DNA from: Takakia lepidozioides
Taxonomy: Eukaryota > Streptophyta > Takakiopsida > Takakiales > Takakiaceae
Length of the DNA: 64,000 nt
Assembly (NCBI GenBank): GCA_030704615.1
Contig: CM060733.1
Location: 39,742,001-39,806,000, forward strand
Direction of reading: 5' to 3'
Shown here: piece after piece, positions 61,770 through 64,000 of the stretch
Layout of the letters: each line of letters starts with the position of its first letter
Position numbering within the stretch: the first letter of the stretch is position 1
Made by a program: the position numbers and the translations under genes
The notes under the pieces: model-generated
What the model was told of the DNA's origin: nothing
The model's input: only the letters and a program-made list of their open reading frames with translations
Databases searched by the model: none

Positions 61770-63920
61770 ATGGTCAAAAATTTCACCATGGTGGAAGCGC
61801 GTGGGGTGTACCAAGAGGAGTACGAGTCTGATGAGTGGGAGGAATTGATCTGCGAGGCCCACACGAAGGCAAGGGTTGACGAACCCGATTCGAATAACAG
61901 GAAGCTCATCAAATACATATACTGTAACAAGATCTATAAAGACAAGAAGAAACTAAACATTCACCGGATAAATGGATGTGATGCACTTCAGTGCAAGGGT
62001 GCGCCTAAACTCGTTTTTGAAGGCCAAGAGGTCGATGTACGAGGGTGTTCTCACCAAGCACGGTCTCCTGCCGCGCAAAAACTCACGCCCACATAAGGTG
62101 GAGGTGGATAAGGTGAATAGCGGTCATGACGAATCCTTCGAGCCACCATCGAAGGTGCGGAAGATGCACTTGCGGCTACAAAAGAATGTGGGACAGTCTG
62201 CTCAGCCAGGGGAGTCCACCATTGCAGAGGACACAGTCGACCTGCAAGAGAAACAGACGACATCTAGGGGAGACGGACCGAACAAACCGAACGGCGAAGC
62301 GAACAGTCACGATAGTTTTGCTCCAACTCCCCAGGATTTGCTACACACAAGTTCTCTTCGACATCTCACTAGAGAGGAGGCCGGACAGGCATTTCAAGCG
62401 GCTTCTTTGAAAATACAGTCTGATGTAGTTCTTCCACCCAAACCAGTTTCTGTTTCACGCCCAGGTCTTAGTTACCTCATGGAGTTCAATTTGTTGCCTC
62501 CTGGGTTCGCTTCGCCGGAGGACCCTGAGTTTTTGCAAAGTCTTGTGGACCTTGCGGGGAGCCCCGATTTCCCTGACAGTATGATGGGTGCTGCCTACGG
62601 TAGATGGTTCGTCAAACGCATGGTATTTCCCCTTCTGACCCTCACACATTACTGCCTGCACTATTTTTCTGTCATGCTTATGGACATTCATGCCAACCCA
62701 TACATCGAGTGTGCTATGGATACTTATACTGCGATTGTATCCAATGGATTTTTCACTACACCCTGCCTCTTCCACCCACATGTTTGGAATGCTGCTGACT
62801 TCAGTGCTACTTTATTCTCCAAGCAGGCTGCATTGTGAATATGTGTGTTTGCAAAGCAGGATCCAAATTGGGACTGTTTTCATTGTATTGTATTCCTGGA
62901 AATTGGACATGAAGCATTTGTTTGCATCCATAGCATAGTGGTTTACGGTGCATACTTTATTTCCTTCATTGCCATTCATTGTATTCTGTTCCATGCTAAT
63001 GTGGAGTCCTTTGGCGCATGCTGTGGTGGCAGCACGGTGGACCTCCCCAAGAGGGGAAGCTTCTGAAGAAGACATTAAATTTGTTTGCCATACGTCCTGG
63101 TTTCACTCCCGACCATGCGGGCCGATATGGTGAGTTCGTGGCTGTTATCAAATATAACAAATACAGGGCTGCTCTCAAGGATTATGAAGTGAAGGAGGTT
63201 GCAGCTCTGTCTGCGTTGGAGGCTCGAAGACGTCAGTATGTGGAGGCTGGCATGGCAAAATGGGAGCGGCTAATACATGATGAAATACACGAGGCTAAAT
63301 GGGGCTGGTCCCCCTTGTTCAGAATTATCAAGATGGGTGAGTTCCCACAGATGCCTAATATTTTCACTCATTCGAAACAAGAAGCCCACATGTTCATGGA
63401 GCTTTTTCATCCTCAACAAATCTGGAACAGGTCCCTAAAGTGCCATATTTCATGCGAGTTTTGCGCCTCATTTGGATGTGCCACGTTGACGTGTCCATTC
63501 CCCTGTCCACACCCAAAAACAATATGTTAGATGATATCCTTGAGCAACTTTTGTACACCTGCAAGGGTAAGCATGCGATTAGAAATGCTGCTGGGAATTC
63601 CATGACATTTGGACAGTTACTGTATGGTGGCATGCCCCCGTTCGAGGATGTGAAGAGGGGTGTGCTCCAAAGTGCACATGACCTTGTGGACTGAGAGGAG
63701 GAGGACCGACTGCGTGTACTGGATTCCATCCATGACTTCATGCAACAAGTCAGATACAGGGCTGTGCGGGACCTTGCCATTCTAAATCCTACTTCCTTTG
63801 AGGTCTTGTGGTCTGGGGTGGGACAGCCAGGACAGGGAGTTGATGAGGCCCTCCAGGATTTCAGTGCCACGTTGAGGTTGCGCGAGGATCTTGACATGGG
63901 TTGGATTGGTCGGGATTCGG
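61770..63920 (+). pseudogene. Degraded paralogue of the zinc-finger-like gene at 24,675
   Basis: The start reads ESDEWEELICEAHTKARVDE then LIKYIYCNKIYKDKKKLNIH, RINGC. This aligns with the finger region of the 24,675 gene, although the first Cys of its CxxC is missing. A frame change near 61,985-62,010 is needed to continue into KRSMYEGVLTKHGLLPRKNS. Exon 1 then runs to a phase-0 GTATTT donor at 62,623 after PGLSYLMEFNLLPPGFASPE and DPEF, matching PGTLHLIPFGGFPAVCPPQD, DPQF of the other gene. Exon 2 includes LAILNPTSFEVLWSG (other gene: IVLHKPDVFRVLWSG) and ends in phase 1 at a GTATGT donor (63,921), as in the paralogue. An in-frame TGA at 63,692-63,694 and further frame changes near 63,430 mark it as broken. 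It runs towards the window edge. Confidence 0.6.
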
Positions 63921-64000
63921 GTATGTGAAAGGTCATCCTTTGCAAGGTGGTCATTGCAATGTTACTGTTTTTACAATCTGTTCTGTGAACTTATAATTCT

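Overview
This is eukaryotic nuclear DNA, and the genes point to a streptophyte (plant lineage) that still builds centrioles. The plant-type genes are a D6PK/AGC-VIII protein kinase, a DUF7804-type protein, a plant-style PI31 proteasome regulator and decayed phi-class GST and CHIP/STUB1 copies. Two other genes are not expected in flowering plants: a CEP295/Ana1-like centriole protein and a CIB (calcium- and integrin-binding) family EF-hand protein. Together they suggest a charophyte alga, bryophyte, lycophyte or fern with motile sperm. That placement is inference; the species cannot be read from the window. Genes have many exons, GT-AG introns and much repeat-derived spacer.

Layout. At 1-5.5 kb a decayed Mutator-like (MULE) transposase gene lies between blocks of a short palindromic repeat; the left block is a striking higher-order array. 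At 5.5-11 kb are transposon remnants, including a frameshifted PIF/Harbinger transposase and a 187-bp direct repeat, plus two weak coding candidates. At 11.3-13 kb (+) is the CIB-like gene. At 14.6-15.05 kb is a pogo/Tigger-like MITE. At 16.9-19.2 kb (+) is the DUF7804-type gene, with a 16-nt microexon. At 19.65-19.97 kb (-) is a GST pseudogene, and at 22.0-23.0 kb (-) a BCL7-like gene. At 24.7-27.7 kb (+) is a gene I could not assign to a known family, encoding an N-terminal C2HC zinc-finger-like motif and a Gln/Thr-rich C-terminus. It is followed at 27.9-29.1 kb by a related, partly broken coding unit with a SUMO-interacting-like motif and an ETAQ/ETAH repeat. A second, degraded paralogue lies at 61.8-63.9 kb on the same strand with intron positions and phases conserved.

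At 32.9-36.9 kb (-) is the D6PK-like kinase, rebuilt as five phase-consistent exons (469 aa), with a 195-bp triplication just past its stop. At 39.5-45.6 kb (-) is the CEP295-like gene, in a markedly AT-rich block. One of its conserved exons (43,261-43,344) lies on the opposite strand, so there is either a real inversion inside the gene or an assembly error. A tRNA-derived SINE sits in another of its introns. At 53.3-54.5 kb (-) is a CHIP pseudogene. At 55.8-61.15 kb (-) is the PI31 gene, with LINE fragments in its third intron.

The genes do not form a pathway; this is ordinary plant-type gene order with heavy transposon decay between genes. The observations most worth following are the inverted exon in the CEP295-like gene, the paralogous zinc-finger-like family and its intron carrying its own coding repeat in reverse orientation, the CIB-like gene in a plant-like genome, and the nested palindromic array next to the MULE. 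Exon borders were read by eye from splice signals, phase and remembered family motifs; no search or transcript data were available.
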